Shown here piece by piece: positions 12,599 to 24,850 of a stretch of DNA of 64,000 bases (the stretch's first letter is position 1; each line of letters begins with the position of its first letter). This DNA is from Chloranthus sessilifolius (lineage: Eukaryota > Streptophyta > Magnoliopsida > Chloranthales > Chloranthaceae): the NCBI GenBank assembly GCA_021018995.1, contig CM037593.1, forward strand, positions 8,770,088 through 8,834,087, read 5' to 3'. A model generated the notes under the pieces. The model saw only the letters and a program-made list of their open reading frames with translations. It ran no database searches and had not been told where the DNA came from. A program made the position numbers and the translations under genes.

Positions 12599-13025
12599 TT
12601 TCGATTAATCGAAATTGGGTTTCGATTAATCGAAATTGGCCAGGAAGTTGAAAAGTCAGTGGACCCCGATTTCGATTAATCGAATTGGAGTTCGATTAAT
12701 CGACTTTGGATTTCGATTAATCGATTTGGGTATCGATTAATCGGTAGGAACCTCGTGGAAAAATCGACTAATCGAAATGGGATTTCGATTAATCGATTTC
12801 AATTTTCGATTAATCGATTTGAGATCGATTAATCGATTTTAGGAACTCGATTACTCGAATTGAGAATCGACTTGGCTGAACAGAGAATTTCGATTAATCG
12901 AATTTAGATTCGATTAATCGAATGAGAATCGATTAATCGATTTTGGAGTTCGATTAATCGATTTTGGAAATCGATTAATCGAATCGGTCGATTCGATTAA
13001 TCGATTTTGGAGTTCGATTAATCGA
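12599..13025. repeat. Array of 12-bp palindrome TCGATTAATCGA
   Basis: I count 15 perfect copies of TCGATTAATCGA and at least three imperfect ones in about 425 bp, spaced irregularly by short spacers such as AATTGG or TTTGGAG. Each copy is its own reverse complement. The ORF at 12975-13271 on the minus strand partly encodes this repeat and is not a gene. Confidence 0.95.
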
Positions 13026-13346
13026 CTGAGATAAGTTATGTTGACTTTTGAGTTTGACTTTAAGATTCTTGGAGGGTCTTAGACCTTCTTTATTGCATCC
13101 TTTGTGATGTGTTTCACCTGTTATGTGGTACCATAGGTGGTACGTGTGGACTAGTGCACAAGGAGCCACGTGGGACCTTGATGCATTGATCAAATGAAGA
13201 CTTGAGGTAGGGAACACCTTGAACATGTACCTTATTTTACAAGAGCATGTATGTAGTGATATAGATTTCAATTCAATTGTTTAATTGCTTAAGAATTGTG
13301 AAAAGTGTGTGTGCGTGTGACATCCATAAGAGTAATTCTAATAAGC

Positions 13347-13741
13347 CATCCCCAGGGGATGAAGAAGTAAAGAGATGAGAGCATCAGGTGTGATGCAAGT
13401 AAATGGATACATCCCAGGGATGTATCCAATGATTGAATCATGTTTGATAGGGCCTAACTGATATAAGATAGCACACTTACACGGTGAATAACTATATGTA
13501 AGGCACCGATATTTTTGTTATTTGAGGTTTGATAGGTTACCCCACCGACGTGACGGGATATCCACGACTGACACGGCAGGATATCCGTGACCGATACGGC
13601 GGCGAAACCGTAGGCCAGTGCAGAGGCTTATCCGTACATAGTAAGCACACCCCAGGGGTGTTGATTTGAGACAAGTGAAACCCCGCTACCGATCCCCAGG
13701 GGAAAGGGGATTGGGTACTATATGGTATTCCCAGGGAATAC
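13347..13741. repeat. Five CCCAGGG-centred perfect palindromes
   Basis: Odd-centred palindromes lie at 13347-13361 (arms CATCCCC/GGGGATG), 13404-13428 (12-bp arms TGGATACATCCC/GGGATGTATCCA), 13647-13661 (ACACCCC/GGGGTGT), 13693-13703 (TCCCC/GGGGA) and 13725-13741 (GTATTCCC/GGGAATAC). All have a central A. A GCATCA-GGTG-TGATGC hairpin lies at 13381-13396. The core is shared while the arms differ but stay complementary. Confidence 0.9.
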
Positions 13742-15685
13742 GTTAAAACTGTCTATATAGATGACGATGAAGGGTATCTCATTGGGGCTCGATGCTATAT
13801 TGCTCGGGGATTACTTAAGTTGAAAGTTTAAGTTTTGCTTTAGGCCTTTTCAGCATCATTCATGAATAAATGAAAACATAAGTAATGAACAGTAAAATGA
13901 AATGCTTTTAACTGTTTTCATCAATAACTGCATAGACACATCATGCATGGCATATCATGGAATATATGTGAGTTATAATTTATATGTTCAACCGTGTTTG
14001 TTCCCTATTGAGCTAGGATGTAGCTCACCCTATAGACTATACGTCGCAGGTCCACTACTAGCAGCTGCCGCGGCTTCAGGAGACGCTGACCCCGGTGAGT
14101 CGGACCTTGCGGCCGGCGAAGAGTTGGAGCCACCTCCTGAGGACTTCTTCTAGAGGACTCCGTTGTGCCACTTTGAGGGCTTTTTGAGAGAGTTTGTACG
14201 GCTTGGTATGTCAAGCTTTGATTTTGTTCAAACCATGTATATAAGGAGTTGGGATAATTCTTTTGGGACGAACCATCCGTGATGATTGCTGTCATCGATG
14301 GTTCGGATCGGTTCTCCATTCATGCAGAGGCATGAGGGTAGAACTGTCTTTTGGGGAGTTGATTGATATAGATTTAAATTCTGCAATTTCGTTTATTATT
14401 CTATTACAATGCTTGATTTACCAGTGTTCCGTGCTTAGCAAAGGGCACGGTCAAGATGATCGTGCTGATGGCACGGGTTTCGGGGTGCCGAAATCCGGGC
14501 TGTCACATGGTGCCAGGAGGGCACGCGACATGGGGCCAAGAGGGCTTGACGACGTGGTCACGCTGCGAGGACGCGATACCGTCGCATTGGGGTAAGATGC
14601 GGGAGTGACAGGGTCGCGACACTAACGCGACATGGCCAAACTGGGCTAGCGATGCAAAGGTGTTGCGGTATGTCAAACCAAGGGAAGGGACTGTTTTACC
14701 CTTATATGGGGGGAAGGGAGCTGTAGAGCTATTCTCCTGCACACGGGGCCTTGCATTGTCAGAGGGGGCGCAAGTGTCTTCTAGGCCTGAAAGGGTGGGC
14801 CTAGGACGTTAACACAGTGATGCCATGTGGCACCCAAGGTGAGGTTGAAGTATGACCCGGACTACGCGTCGCGGTGCATATGGTTGGGCAACTTTACAAG
14901 CGCTGTGTGGGACGCAGTAGAGCACGACAACATGAGGGCTACGTGAGATTCCGTTGAGCACAGCAGCATGAGTAGGCACGCGATTGCGAGTTTGGTTTGG
15001 TATACGAGCAAGACATGGCGGCATGAGAAGCTGCATGCCAATACTGTTGTGAAGAGAGGTACTAGTGCAGTGCACAAGGTGAAGCTTGAGCAGGCCAAGT
15101 ATGAAACAATAGTGTAAGCGAGCGTGTCGTAAGGAGCACGATATATTAGGTTGTAGGCCGCGAAATAAAGGTAACTACCAGGGGGAGTTCCCGTCCTCTA
15201 GGCGAGTGGTATCAGAGCTGATGAGAAGATTGGTTGGCTTTATTGCATGCGGTAGCGAGGCACCGCACGGGTTGATGACGCGTCGAAGGATGTCCCCGCG
15301 ATAGTTGGTATCAGAGATAGGTTGACTTAGTGCATCGGGCATTAGGTGCCGCATGGGCTGACACTGTTGGACGAGTCACTCGTGACAATTGGTATCAGAG
15401 TCAAGTTCGATCCAGAATGGATGATACCATTGAGCTAATTGATGTCAGCAGAGGCACGCGATGTGGTGCCATAAGGGCACGTGACATCCCCGAGCTAGTT
15501 AACAGGTGAGGGCCTTGTGACGGCAGAACCAAGTTGACCTGACAGGGGTGACGTTGGGGATCTAGTTGGAAGGTGTGGACCTAAGAATTAGATATGAGAT
15601 GCTAGGAGGCTGGGAGGAGTTGGTGGGGTCAGTTCACTGTGATAATGCATCAACGAGGGTATTGACATTATAGAGTGGTGGAGGA

Positions 15686-16697
15686 TGTGATAGGGTCAAC
15701 ACTCGAGCTTGCAACATGGTGCCTGGAGCACGCGATGTGGTGTTAAGAAAGACACCCGACATCTTGGTGTCGGGGCGACACGACATATGGTGCCAGGAGG
15801 GCACGCGACATGAGGCCAAGAGGGCCTGGCGACGTGGTTGCGTTGCAAGGACGCGACATGGTCGCATGGGGGTAAGATACGGGAGTGACACAGTTGCGAC
15901 ACAGACGCGACATGACCAAGCTGAGCTAGCGATGCGAAGGCGTTGCGGTATATCAAACCAAGGGGTTTGAGGTTTCCTGTCATTTTGACTGAATGACTGT
16001 TTTACCCTTATATGGGGGGGGGGGAAGGGAGCTGTAGAGCTATTCTCTTGCACACAGGGCCTTGCGTTGTCAGAGGGGGCGCAAGTGTCTCCTAGGCCTG
16101 AAAGGGTGGGCCTAGGACGTCGACGCAACGATGTCGTGTGGCACCCAAGATGAGGTTGAAGTATGACTTGGACTACGCGTCGCGGTGCATATGGCTGGGC
16201 AACTTCACAAGCGCTATGTGGGACGCAATAGAGCACGACAACATGAGGGCTGCGTGAGACTCCGTTGAGCACGACAACATGAGTAGGCACGCGATTGTGA
16301 GCTTGGTTTGGTATGCGAGCAAGACATGATGGCATGAGAAGCTGCATGCCAATACTATTTCGAAGCGAGGTACTAGTGCAGTGCACAGGGTAAAGCTTGA
16401 GCATGCCAAGTATGGAACAATAGTGTAAGCGAGCGTGTCGTAAGGGGCACGATATATTGGGTGGTAGGCCGTGAAATAGAGGTAACCACGAGAGAGAGTT
16501 CCCGTCCTTTAGGCGGGTGGTGTCAGAGCTGATGAGAAGATTGGTTGACTTCGTTGCATGCGGTAGCGAGCCACCGCGCGGATTGATGGCCCGTCGAAGG
16601 ATGACCCGCGACAGTTGATATCAGAGATAGGCTGACTTAGCGTATCGGGCGTTAGGTGCCACACGGGCTGACACTGCTGGACGAGTGACCCCGTGAC
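15686..16697 (+). repeat. LTR/leader repeat unit B (uninterrupted)
   Basis: This is the tandem partner of unit A, beginning TGTGATAGGGTCAACACTCG. It contains the empty target of the solo LTR (ATATGGTGCCAGG at about 15785) and a primer-site-like TGGTGTCAGAGC at 16518. The alignment to unit A stops at about 16697. The order LTR-leader-LTR-leader suggests unequal recombination. The 256-residue minus-strand ORF (15634-16404) has no recognisable domain and is mirrored imperfectly in unit A, so I do not call it a gene. Confidence 0.6.
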
Positions 16698-19600
16698 ATA
16701 TGACTCTTGCAGCCCTAACCCCAGCTCTAAGTACTCGGTACCCCCATCCAGCGACCTCCTGTGGCGGACCTCCAACATCTCCGACGAGATCTAGTCCCTC
16801 CAGCATCAAGTCTGACAATAATTTTTGTTTAAGTATTTATTTATTTATTATTTTTATTAATATATTTCTCTCTATTTTTTGTTCAATGGAAACATAGAGA
16901 TGCAAGTTTGGGTACTTGAACTGAAGCTAAAATTTTCAATTTTCGATTCAGTTTTTTAATTGTTTGAAATCCAAACCCAAAACTTTTGGTTTTTTAGGTT
17001 CAATTTTGATAGAGTTTGGTTTTTATTATATTTCGTATTTTAAGCTACTTTTAAAAAAAAATAAAAATAAATTTATTTTTGGATTTTCTCACTTCGCCTA
17101 ATCGGTTCCCGATTTTTGTCTCGAAACCAAATAGAACCATAATCAGTTTGGCTTAGTTCTGTCCAAATCGGTTTCGGGTTGGTTCGGTCGATTGCTCTAT
17201 TTTTGGGTCGGCCTCTGCCCCTCCTTAAAATAAATCCTAGCTACAGGGATTAAAATTTCAGGTTAAATTTCTATTTCGAGCATGATCGAGACCGAAATCC
17301 GAAATTTTGGATCCCATATAAAAAAATCGAACTTTCGATGATTTCGGCTGAAATTTTGAACCTTGCCTGGCTCTACCTAACCCCTCATTGTGTCAAAGTA
17401 GTCGAATACGATTTAAAATTAATGGTTACCATGCAAATCTAATATACCTTTAATTTTAGATGGGTTTGACATTATTTAATGAGATGATCGATACCATTTT
17501 TTTACAATCTTTTATACAATAGATCTTACAATCATATGAAATGTGTACATATATACATACCACAAGGTAATCCGAGTACTATGAACTTTGGAGGTCGTGT
17601 AGGATACTTAATACTAATTCTAAATTAAAGGGAGCAACTGGCTAACTGCCAATGCCACAAGATAAACAGAAATCATGCCTGAACCCAACATCAAGTCAGC
17701 AATATGGGTTGGGCCTACTCAAATCTATTTAGGCTTGGCCCATCCCGCAATTGGTCGGGCTTGAATTTTGATCTAGGCCCTAGCTTCTTCCGATCCGATC
17801 TGGATGTGGCACCAAGCATGGACCTCGAAGCCTGTTTCTAAGCTATCGTGGGGCCTAAAATTTTGAGCCCAAGCCCAGCCGGCCGAGCTTGTAGGTTGAG
17901 CCTCTGCAGTGCCTCTAATGCGAGACTTAGCCCAGCCCACAGGGCGAGCAGGATCTGCCCAAGACAAATCTCAAATGAGCTGGTCGTCGAACCGAGTCTT
18001 CTATGTGGGCTCACTATAAAGGGCCTTGAATCAAGCAAACCTATAAAACCATGCCCAAGCCCAGCTCATTTAAGTGTAGATTAAGGGTTGGATGACATCA
18101 ATGCGTTTACAAAGCTTATGAACCATCTTTTGGATTCCTTGACATCCGTGAGGGGCCGAAAAACGATCAGGGTAGAAAGTGGTAGGGGTGGCCCAATTCC
18201 GGGTTGGAAACCGCAAAAATATAGGCCCAAGTTCGGCCCGTTGACACTAGTAGAAAATGGTTCATTATCATTGCTATACATCCGTAAGGAGAGTTGATGT
18301 CAATAGGCATGGTATAAATGTAGGCCCAAATAAGGGGTTCATATGGGTTGGGTCCGTTTAGGTTTTAACCCAACTCATCTTACAATTGGGCCCACATTTT
18401 TGGACCCAATCCCAACCCCAACCCATCAGAATCAGGGCTGAGTCTTTGGGCATGCTTGATTTGCCGTTTGCACTAACGTGTTTACGGTAACACGTCGCTA
18501 CGCATCGCTCAAATGCCTTACGAGGCCCAACCCTCGTGCACCTTTTAGGCTGTGCGTTAGAGAAAAACATAGGAAAACAAGTTTTCCTTTATGCCATCAA
18601 ACAACGGCTCATGGTCAACGGCCCCACCGGCCTCACTTATTGCGTACGATGAGGGCCATGAAACATGTCCTGCACGCCCAAAAAACCAGTTCAGAGTTAG
18701 TGGAAATATCACAGTTACCAAGTCGGAATTCGGTAAAAAATCGGTGAGGCACAAAAATGTTAAAAAATGGGAAAAGTTTGGAAAAAAAAAATCCAAAAGC
18801 ATTTCCAAAGAAGTACTGGAAATATTTAAAAATTAATATTTTTGATAAAAATGAGGAAGGTTTGGGAAATTTTTTGTAAAATAAGCATTTAAAACGTAAA
18901 AGTTGTGATTTTTTAAAATAATACAAGTATTTTTTAAAAAAATGCATTTTAGACGTATTCCTGACGGTTCATGAAAAAACATGTTTTAAACCAATTTGTC
19001 CAAAAAATCGGAAATTTTGGTAACTATGATCCAGATTGTTGAAGACATAGAGTCTAGCCAGAGCCCAAACCTTTTGGATAGGCGTCGGGTTCAGGTCCAA
19101 TTACTGTGGATGAGGACCCGGATTTCAACTAAGTCGAAGATTTCTAACCAGCCTGACCCACCTCGTTCGCTTCCTAGACCCAGACCCGGTATGGATCGGA
19201 TTTGTATTGACCCGTTGCACCCATAGGCCCAAAAGCTTCAATCCAAGGTCGGCACATGGCGGTGTGGGCTGGGAGGCCCGTCAACCCAGCCGGCTTGCTT
19301 GCACACCTAATGCTAAGCACCATCAGATCACAGCTCCTGCAGAAAACAGACAGGGGCAAAAGTGTAATTGCACAAGGAAAGGTTTTCGTGATATTTTGGT
19401 TAAAATCACGTGAGATAACTGATGGTTTAATGACCCCTAAGTTAGGATCAAGTGCTCCACCCTAACATCTTAGCAGTACTCGAGTCATATTTACCGTAAA
19501 TGTGAGACGTGTGATCTTTGATCAGAGATGCACGTGTGGCAGTTCCTGGTATTCACTATCTGATGAAGGGCCTGAAAGAGCCCATGCATGGACGGTCAAA

Positions 19601-20700
19601 GCATTGTCCATGTTAATCCAAAAAGTGCTCCGATCGGATGGACCTGAGAGTCCACTCATGCCAGTGATCGATTGGGCGAATCACCTAATACTTATTTTAA
19701 TTTACTTTATTGTGGTTCATATATGTGATGGGCTTCCATGTGGATGGTCCAGATCGATCCAATCATATAGTCATGCACTACCAAGGTCTGCAGTGACGTA
19801 TGGCAGCATCATTTTCTTTTTAAATGATCTCACACCATTAATAGTTTAAGATGTCGGGTAATTCTATTGACAAAGTGATAGATCATATATTGAAGGCAAG
19901 AGACTGAAAAATCACACTTTTTTAGAGATTTGAAACACCTAATCTATGCAGTCTAACGCCAACCGTTGTTCTTAATTTTTAATGGCTGTTAGTAAAGTTG
20001 AGTAATCGAATGGTTCAAATCCACTTATAGACATTATTCTTTGGAAGATAGATATTTCAATAATGGTAGAAAAAGTAAAAAAAAAATTAAAATGTACAAA
20101 AAAATTTAAACCATTAAAGAAGTCGCAATTTATTGAAAAAGTTGTGAATGATTTATGAAGTTTTAAAAAAATACACAAAATTTTCAAAAATATCTAAATA
20201 ATTTGTGATTAATTAACGAGTAATTTACAAATTTTCAAACATCCAATTTACACTCTATGATGTAAACTATTGCTCTAATTAGTTTACAATGACTTATATT
20301 AAAGTTCACCAATCAAATGGTTCACATCCATCTATCGGCATGATGACTCTTTGGTGGAGACATATTCTAATATCTGATTGCCACTTGAGCAACTTAGATT
20401 GATAATTGGTGAATGCCACGTGGCAAAATAATAAGGTTGGTGAGGAGGCTTTATTACATTTCTCAAACGTTTCCCTTATTTTTCTCTTAACCATTTTAAT
20501 TCCCCAACAAAAACTGCTCTACCGGCTTTGAATCTATCAACTTAAAAGCTACACCAAATAGCTCAACGGTCAAGTAGTTCGATTTTGATGGCTCTCCTCT
20601 CTCCTCGCAAATATTCTACTATGCTATAGACTTAGTCTCTCTTGCTGTCCGCTTTCTCTCTCTCTATCGAAACCTTAATTTAGTGTTTTCGACGGTATTT
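16698..20700. other. Intergenic DNA with decayed hAT-like and other repeats
   Basis: No supportable gene. About 16900-17240 and 17690-18470 carry GGTTCGGTTTGG-like and GGGCC/CCCGAC-rich text of the same type as the hAT MITEs at 56892 and 58893. A possible small MITE with ends CACAGTTACCAA and TTGGTAACTATG lies at 18709-19028. About 19830-20060 is a dispersed repeat that matches the flanks of the MITE at 58893-59621. The 115-residue ORF at 19502-19849 resembles nothing I know. Confidence 0.5.
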
Positions 20701-20907
20701 AAACAAACCCGTTGTTAAAACTTTTCCATGCTAGCCGATCGAGAACCATGCCCAAGAGTTTGTAAATTATTCTCGGTTCGATCGGTTGGTCTGGGTTCGG
20801 TTTGGTGTTCGTCGGTAAGAGGTTCAATATCCGGACTCTGACCGGGGCCACCAGAAGAAAGAAAAAAAGAAAAGAAAAAAGAAAAAAAAAAACTAAGTGT
20901 TAGCATC

Positions 20908-22861
20908 ATGGAGGGAAGTATGCGTAAGCCCGTTATGTTCATTTTCTTCTTCTTGGTTTCGGCCTTAGTGTCACAAGCCCATATCGGTGACTTCGACGAG
21001 ACATGGCAGAAGAGAGCCGAAGAAGCTAAGGCGGCTGCCCGCGACGCATACAACCCGAATCCCGAGGAAGTCAATGACCATCTGAATACTGAGGTTCATG
21101 GGTGTGTGCTCTCACCTTTGTCACTTAGGGTTGTTAGTGTAGAATTTCATGAGCCTAATTCAATGTCATAAAACTGGCTTGTAAGGTGAGGAGTGCTGGA
21201 CTTACATATAGCCCAAGACCTCTAAGCCCACAGGCAATGTGGTACTAATCTAATAGTTAATTCACCGAATTTGAGGTTTTGTGAGTTAATCCCGAATTAT
21301 TTCATGATTTTTTCAAAACTTTCGTGTGGTTTTAAAAATTCGCAAATATCTCCCAAATAAATCATAATTTTTCAATAAATCGTGACTTAAAAAAAGACGT
21401 TTTTATCAGATTTTTTAGAATTTTAATCTTACCAAATTATTATCGAGAGCCCTGACTTGTGTGACAATGGTTGCATGCATCCTAGCGATTAGTCCTTCCC
21501 TCAAAAGGGTTGGTGTCCACTATATAGACCAAAAAAGGGGTTGGTATAACTATAAAAATATTTATCTAGAAAAAGATTTAGCATCACACATGCAACTTTT
21601 TTATGCTTAAGTTAACACTTAATAATGGTTTTTTTTTTTAAAACAAAACAAAAATAAAATAATAGTACAAATTTCAATTTGTGTGATATTATTATAAACA
21701 CCCATTTTATCAATTTGTTGCTAATAATTGTTGCAAACGAGCATTTTCCATGAGAATGCAATTAAACAATGAATTAATGCCTACAAAATTAACATTTATA
21801 TTCCATTTTTACCCTTTGTAGCTTTTGTAAATTACAAAAATGCCCTTCACAGCCAAAATGACCAAATTACCTACAAAATTTTGTGCAGTGCTTTGGTGGG
21901 CAACAGCACCAGGAGGCACTTATCCAAATACAGTGGTCCATGCAAGGCGACGAACCCGATCGATAGGTGTTGGAGGTGCCACAGTAATTGGGCCAAAAAT
22001 CGGAAGAGGCTTGCCGAATGTGCCCTCGGTTTCGGCCGAAAGGCAATCGGTGGCAAGCACGGAAAAATCTATGTGGTCACCGACGCTTCGGACAATGACC
22101 TGATGACCCCTAAGTACGGTACACTTCGACATGCGGTCATCCAAAAGGAACCCCTATGGATCATCTTCGCGCACGACATGATCATCAGACTTAGTGAAGA
22201 GCTCATCATGAACAGCCACAAGACCATTGATGGCCGCGGTGCCAATGTCCACATTGCCTACGGAGCCGGCATCACCATCCAATTTGTCAAGAACGTCATC
22301 ATCCATGGCCTCCACGTACACGATATCAAGGTCGGAAGTGGCGGCATGATCAGGGACTCACCCAACCATTTTGGTATTAGGACTAGGAGCGACGGCGACG
22401 GAATTTCCATCTTTGGCTCTACCCATGTTTGGATTGATCATATCTCTATGTCCAACTGCATGGATGGACTCATCGACGCCGTCCAGGGATCCACAGCCAT
22501 CACCATCTCCAACAACCACTTCACCAACCACAATGAGGTATCTATACATGTGAAATAATCTCTACCACTTCCACTAAGAGTGGCATTTTTAGTGATAGCT
22601 GAAAAAGACATGTTTGTGGTGTTGGACCCTAAACTACATCATATCAACTTGTGATTGAAATGAGCTCTACTCACCTTATCATGTAAAAATGTGACTTCCA
22701 CGAGATTTTAGGGCCTAGAAGTGTGTTAAAGTCAGCTTTTGATGATGATGCAGGTGATGTTGATGGGTGCCAGTGATGCCTACTCAGATGATGCCATCAT
22801 GCAAGCCACAATTGCATTCAATCACTTTGGAAGGGGCCTTGTTCAGAGGATGCCTAGGTAG

Positions 22862-22942
<81 letters not shown>

Positions 22943-23616
22943 TATGGTTTCTTTTCTTTATGTGTAAATTTTTTAATTATTTTATAGGTGCCGTTGGGGA
23001 TTCTTTCATGTCGTGAACAATGACTACACTCACTGGCTCATGTATGCCGTTGGTGGTAGCCAACACCCTACTATCATCAGCCAAGGCAACCGTTTCATTG
23101 CTCCCCCTGAGAGCTTTGCCAAGGAGGTACTCATTAACTACAATATATACATATATACATACATATGACCGCAGGTTTGCAAATGGGTCGGGTTTTGGTG
23201 AACCCGACCTGATCAATTTATCAACTCTTTGGGACATGTTCCAAGTGAACTTTCAGCCCAACGGGTCGAGATTTTGGACCCAAAGGTCAGAAGGCTCGAC
23301 CGGTTGGGTCCCGGGGACCCATTTGCCGCCCAAAAACGTACATAAATGAATAAGAATTACTAAACAAAATTGTTTGATCTCGTTATGATAGGTGACCAAG
23401 AGGGATTATGCACCAGAAAGCGTGTGGAAGAATTGGACATGGAGATCGGAAGGCGATCTGTTGATGAATGGGGCCTTCTTCGTTCAATCGGGAAATCCGG
23501 ACAAGCATAGGCACTTCACAAACAAGGAGATGATCAAAGCCAAGCCCGGCACGTTCGTGACCCGTCTCACGCGCTTCTCGGGGGCCCTCAATTGCAAGGA
23601 GAACGTGGCTTGTTAG
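20908..23616 (+). CDS. Pectate lyase, LAT59/pollen-type (five exons)
   Basis: Exons: 20908-21101, 21889-22537, 22754-22857, 22988-23126, 23392-23616. All introns are GT-AG and phases join cleanly to 1,311 bp (436 residues). The protein would cleave de-esterified homogalacturonan by Ca2+-dependent beta-elimination in the cell wall. A hydrophobic signal peptide ends near residue 24 (LVSALVSQA). Conserved features are the Cys cluster C83/C92/C95, the DGDGISIFG block (233-241), WIDH (246-249), the D257xxxD261 pair expected to bind Ca2+, and the RxPxxR motif R313-P315-R318 that holds the catalytic Arg. The C-terminal block [14 protein letters not shown] is intact. The sequence is closest in wording to pollen/anther LAT56/LAT59-type enzymes; pollen expression is inference. 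Length is normal for the family. The start is the first ATG after a CT-rich leader and gives the signal peptide. No inactivating change is seen. Confidence 0.95.
22866..22940. repeat. (CT)n(TA)n compound microsatellite in pectate lyase intron 3
   Basis: About 19 CT units are followed directly by about 17 TA units, starting a few bases after the exon 3 donor. Its length probably varies between individuals. Confidence 0.95.
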
Positions 23617-24850
23617 ATCAGTACATGGATCAAGGCATATAGAAGAAGAGTTTGAACGGTAGGGAGAGTGCCAAGTACATGCTAATGTATTTGGGGCAAA
23701 GAAGGAGGAGATTGTGAAAGGAGAAAGAGCTAAGAAGTGTGTTTGTTCGAGAGTGAGAATCATAGAGAAAAGAAATTTGAGCAGAGATTATATGTATTCT
23801 TTGCTTCTTTTGTTCATTTTATTGGGTTATTACTATTAGTATTAACCTTTTGTTCCCTTCAGCTGCCTTTTTTTTTCAAAGTTTCAATTTTAAAATTGAA
23901 TGACAACTTGAGACCTTTGTGTTGAGATATGACTCTCTCTCTCTAACTCTCTCTCCCTCATCATAGATTCTCAGAGTTCTCTTCTTAGAGCTTGTTTATG
24001 TGTTCTCTCTAGTTCAAATTAATTAATAAACTCAAAATTGCTCTTGTTCCCTCTAGTAAATTTATTTGGATGCACAAGGATTTAAATTCCAAAAACTAGA
24101 ATGCAACAAAGTGAAAATGTTTAAAGTTTGGGTTGTTTCATTTTTATTTGAAGTGAAGGAAGTAGACCCAAATTTTGGTTTAAGACCAGAAGATTTCGAA
24201 TTGATGGCGTTTCATCAATCCCTATTTTATTGAATCCTCCTAAAGATTTCATGGCCACTGAAATTTAGTTATTCATGACGATATCATCACCATTATTCGA
24301 TATTGGGCCATGTTTAATATACAAAATTACAAATAAGCTTCTGATTTATCCGTCCTCTTTGATAGCAAGGAAACTCCACAGAGGAAATGAAATCAATTTC
24401 CTAGTTGATTTTGTAAGAAATGATTTCCTCTAGAAATAAATTTTCTAGCGTTTGAGAAATGACCTTCATTGAAAATTGATTTCTCTTGTTTGATTAGTAT
24501 ATTTGAAAAAGAATTTGAAAATGAGTTTTAAGTTTGAATCATATATTTTCTATTTTATGAAAGTAGAAGTTAGTTTGAACAAATGCTTAGTGAGAAAAAA
24601 AGTAAAAAATTTATTTAGGAAAATATCTAATTTATCACTTCGTATTGTACTAGTCATAGATTGACCTTTTTCTTTTTTTAATCAAAATCATAATCAAAGT
24701 CAAATATTAACCAATAATTTTTTTAATGATATTCTATTACGTTATAAATTAACACCATAATAATCACTATTTATTACCAAGTTACATAAGTCAGAGTTTG
24801 AAAAACCAAACTCAATAAAAATGTGTAAAGTTAAATAGCAAAGTTGTAAA
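23617..24850. other. 3' flank of pectate lyase and AT-rich spacer
   Basis: It holds the presumptive 3' UTR and then AT-rich DNA with a CT tract near 23930-23960. No gene or defined repeat is recognised. Confidence 0.5.

Larger units (their letters stand above)
12020..14507 (+). mobile_element. Solo LTR of a Ty3/gypsy chromovirus-like element
   Basis: A 2,488-bp segment begins TGTAATAGCCCG and ends CCGGGCTGTCACA. It is flanked by a perfect 5-bp duplication TGGTG (12015-12019 and 14508-14512). The uninterrupted sequence survives at about 15779-15795 in unit B, which proves the insertion boundaries. The termini match those of the complete Ty3 element at 27993-40155, and the segment TTGAGCTAGGATGTAGCTCACC-like text near 14010 also matches that element's LTR, so the two are related. 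No internal region is present, so recombination between two LTRs probably removed it. It contains a large palindrome array and five CCCAGGG-centred palindromes. Confidence 0.9.
11913..15430 (+). repeat. LTR/leader repeat unit A, interrupted by a solo LTR
   Basis: This unit begins with a TGTAATGGGGTCAACACTCG sequence and, once the 2.49-kb insertion at 12020-14507 is removed, aligns along about 1.0 kb with unit B at 15686-16697. Near its end are three sites reading TGGTATCAGAG (15207, 15306, 15390), the form of an initiator-Met tRNA primer binding site. The simplest reading is an LTR of about 0.8 kb followed by an untranslated leader of an unclassified LTR element. Short ORFs on either strand are mirrored in both units and look like shadows. 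It is rich in the short motif GGCACGCGACAT. Confidence 0.6.

Noticed and set aside
15634..16404. 256-residue minus-strand ORF as a gene
   Set aside because: It lies wholly in the LTR/leader repeat unit, has Cys/His/Arg-rich composition of GC-skewed repeat DNA, no known motif, and its counterpart in unit A is broken into short frames.
18709..19028. hAT-type MITE with CACAGTTACCAA ends
   Set aside because: The ends are plausible but no 8-bp duplication is visible, so it is only mentioned in the intergenic entry.
19502..19849. 115-residue plus-strand ORF near a possible promoter
   Set aside because: No family resemblance and no conserved neighbour; it ends in a dispersed repeat that recurs at 58735.
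21840..22103. Extra reading frames over pectate lyase exon 2
   Set aside because: Shadows of the real exon in other frames.
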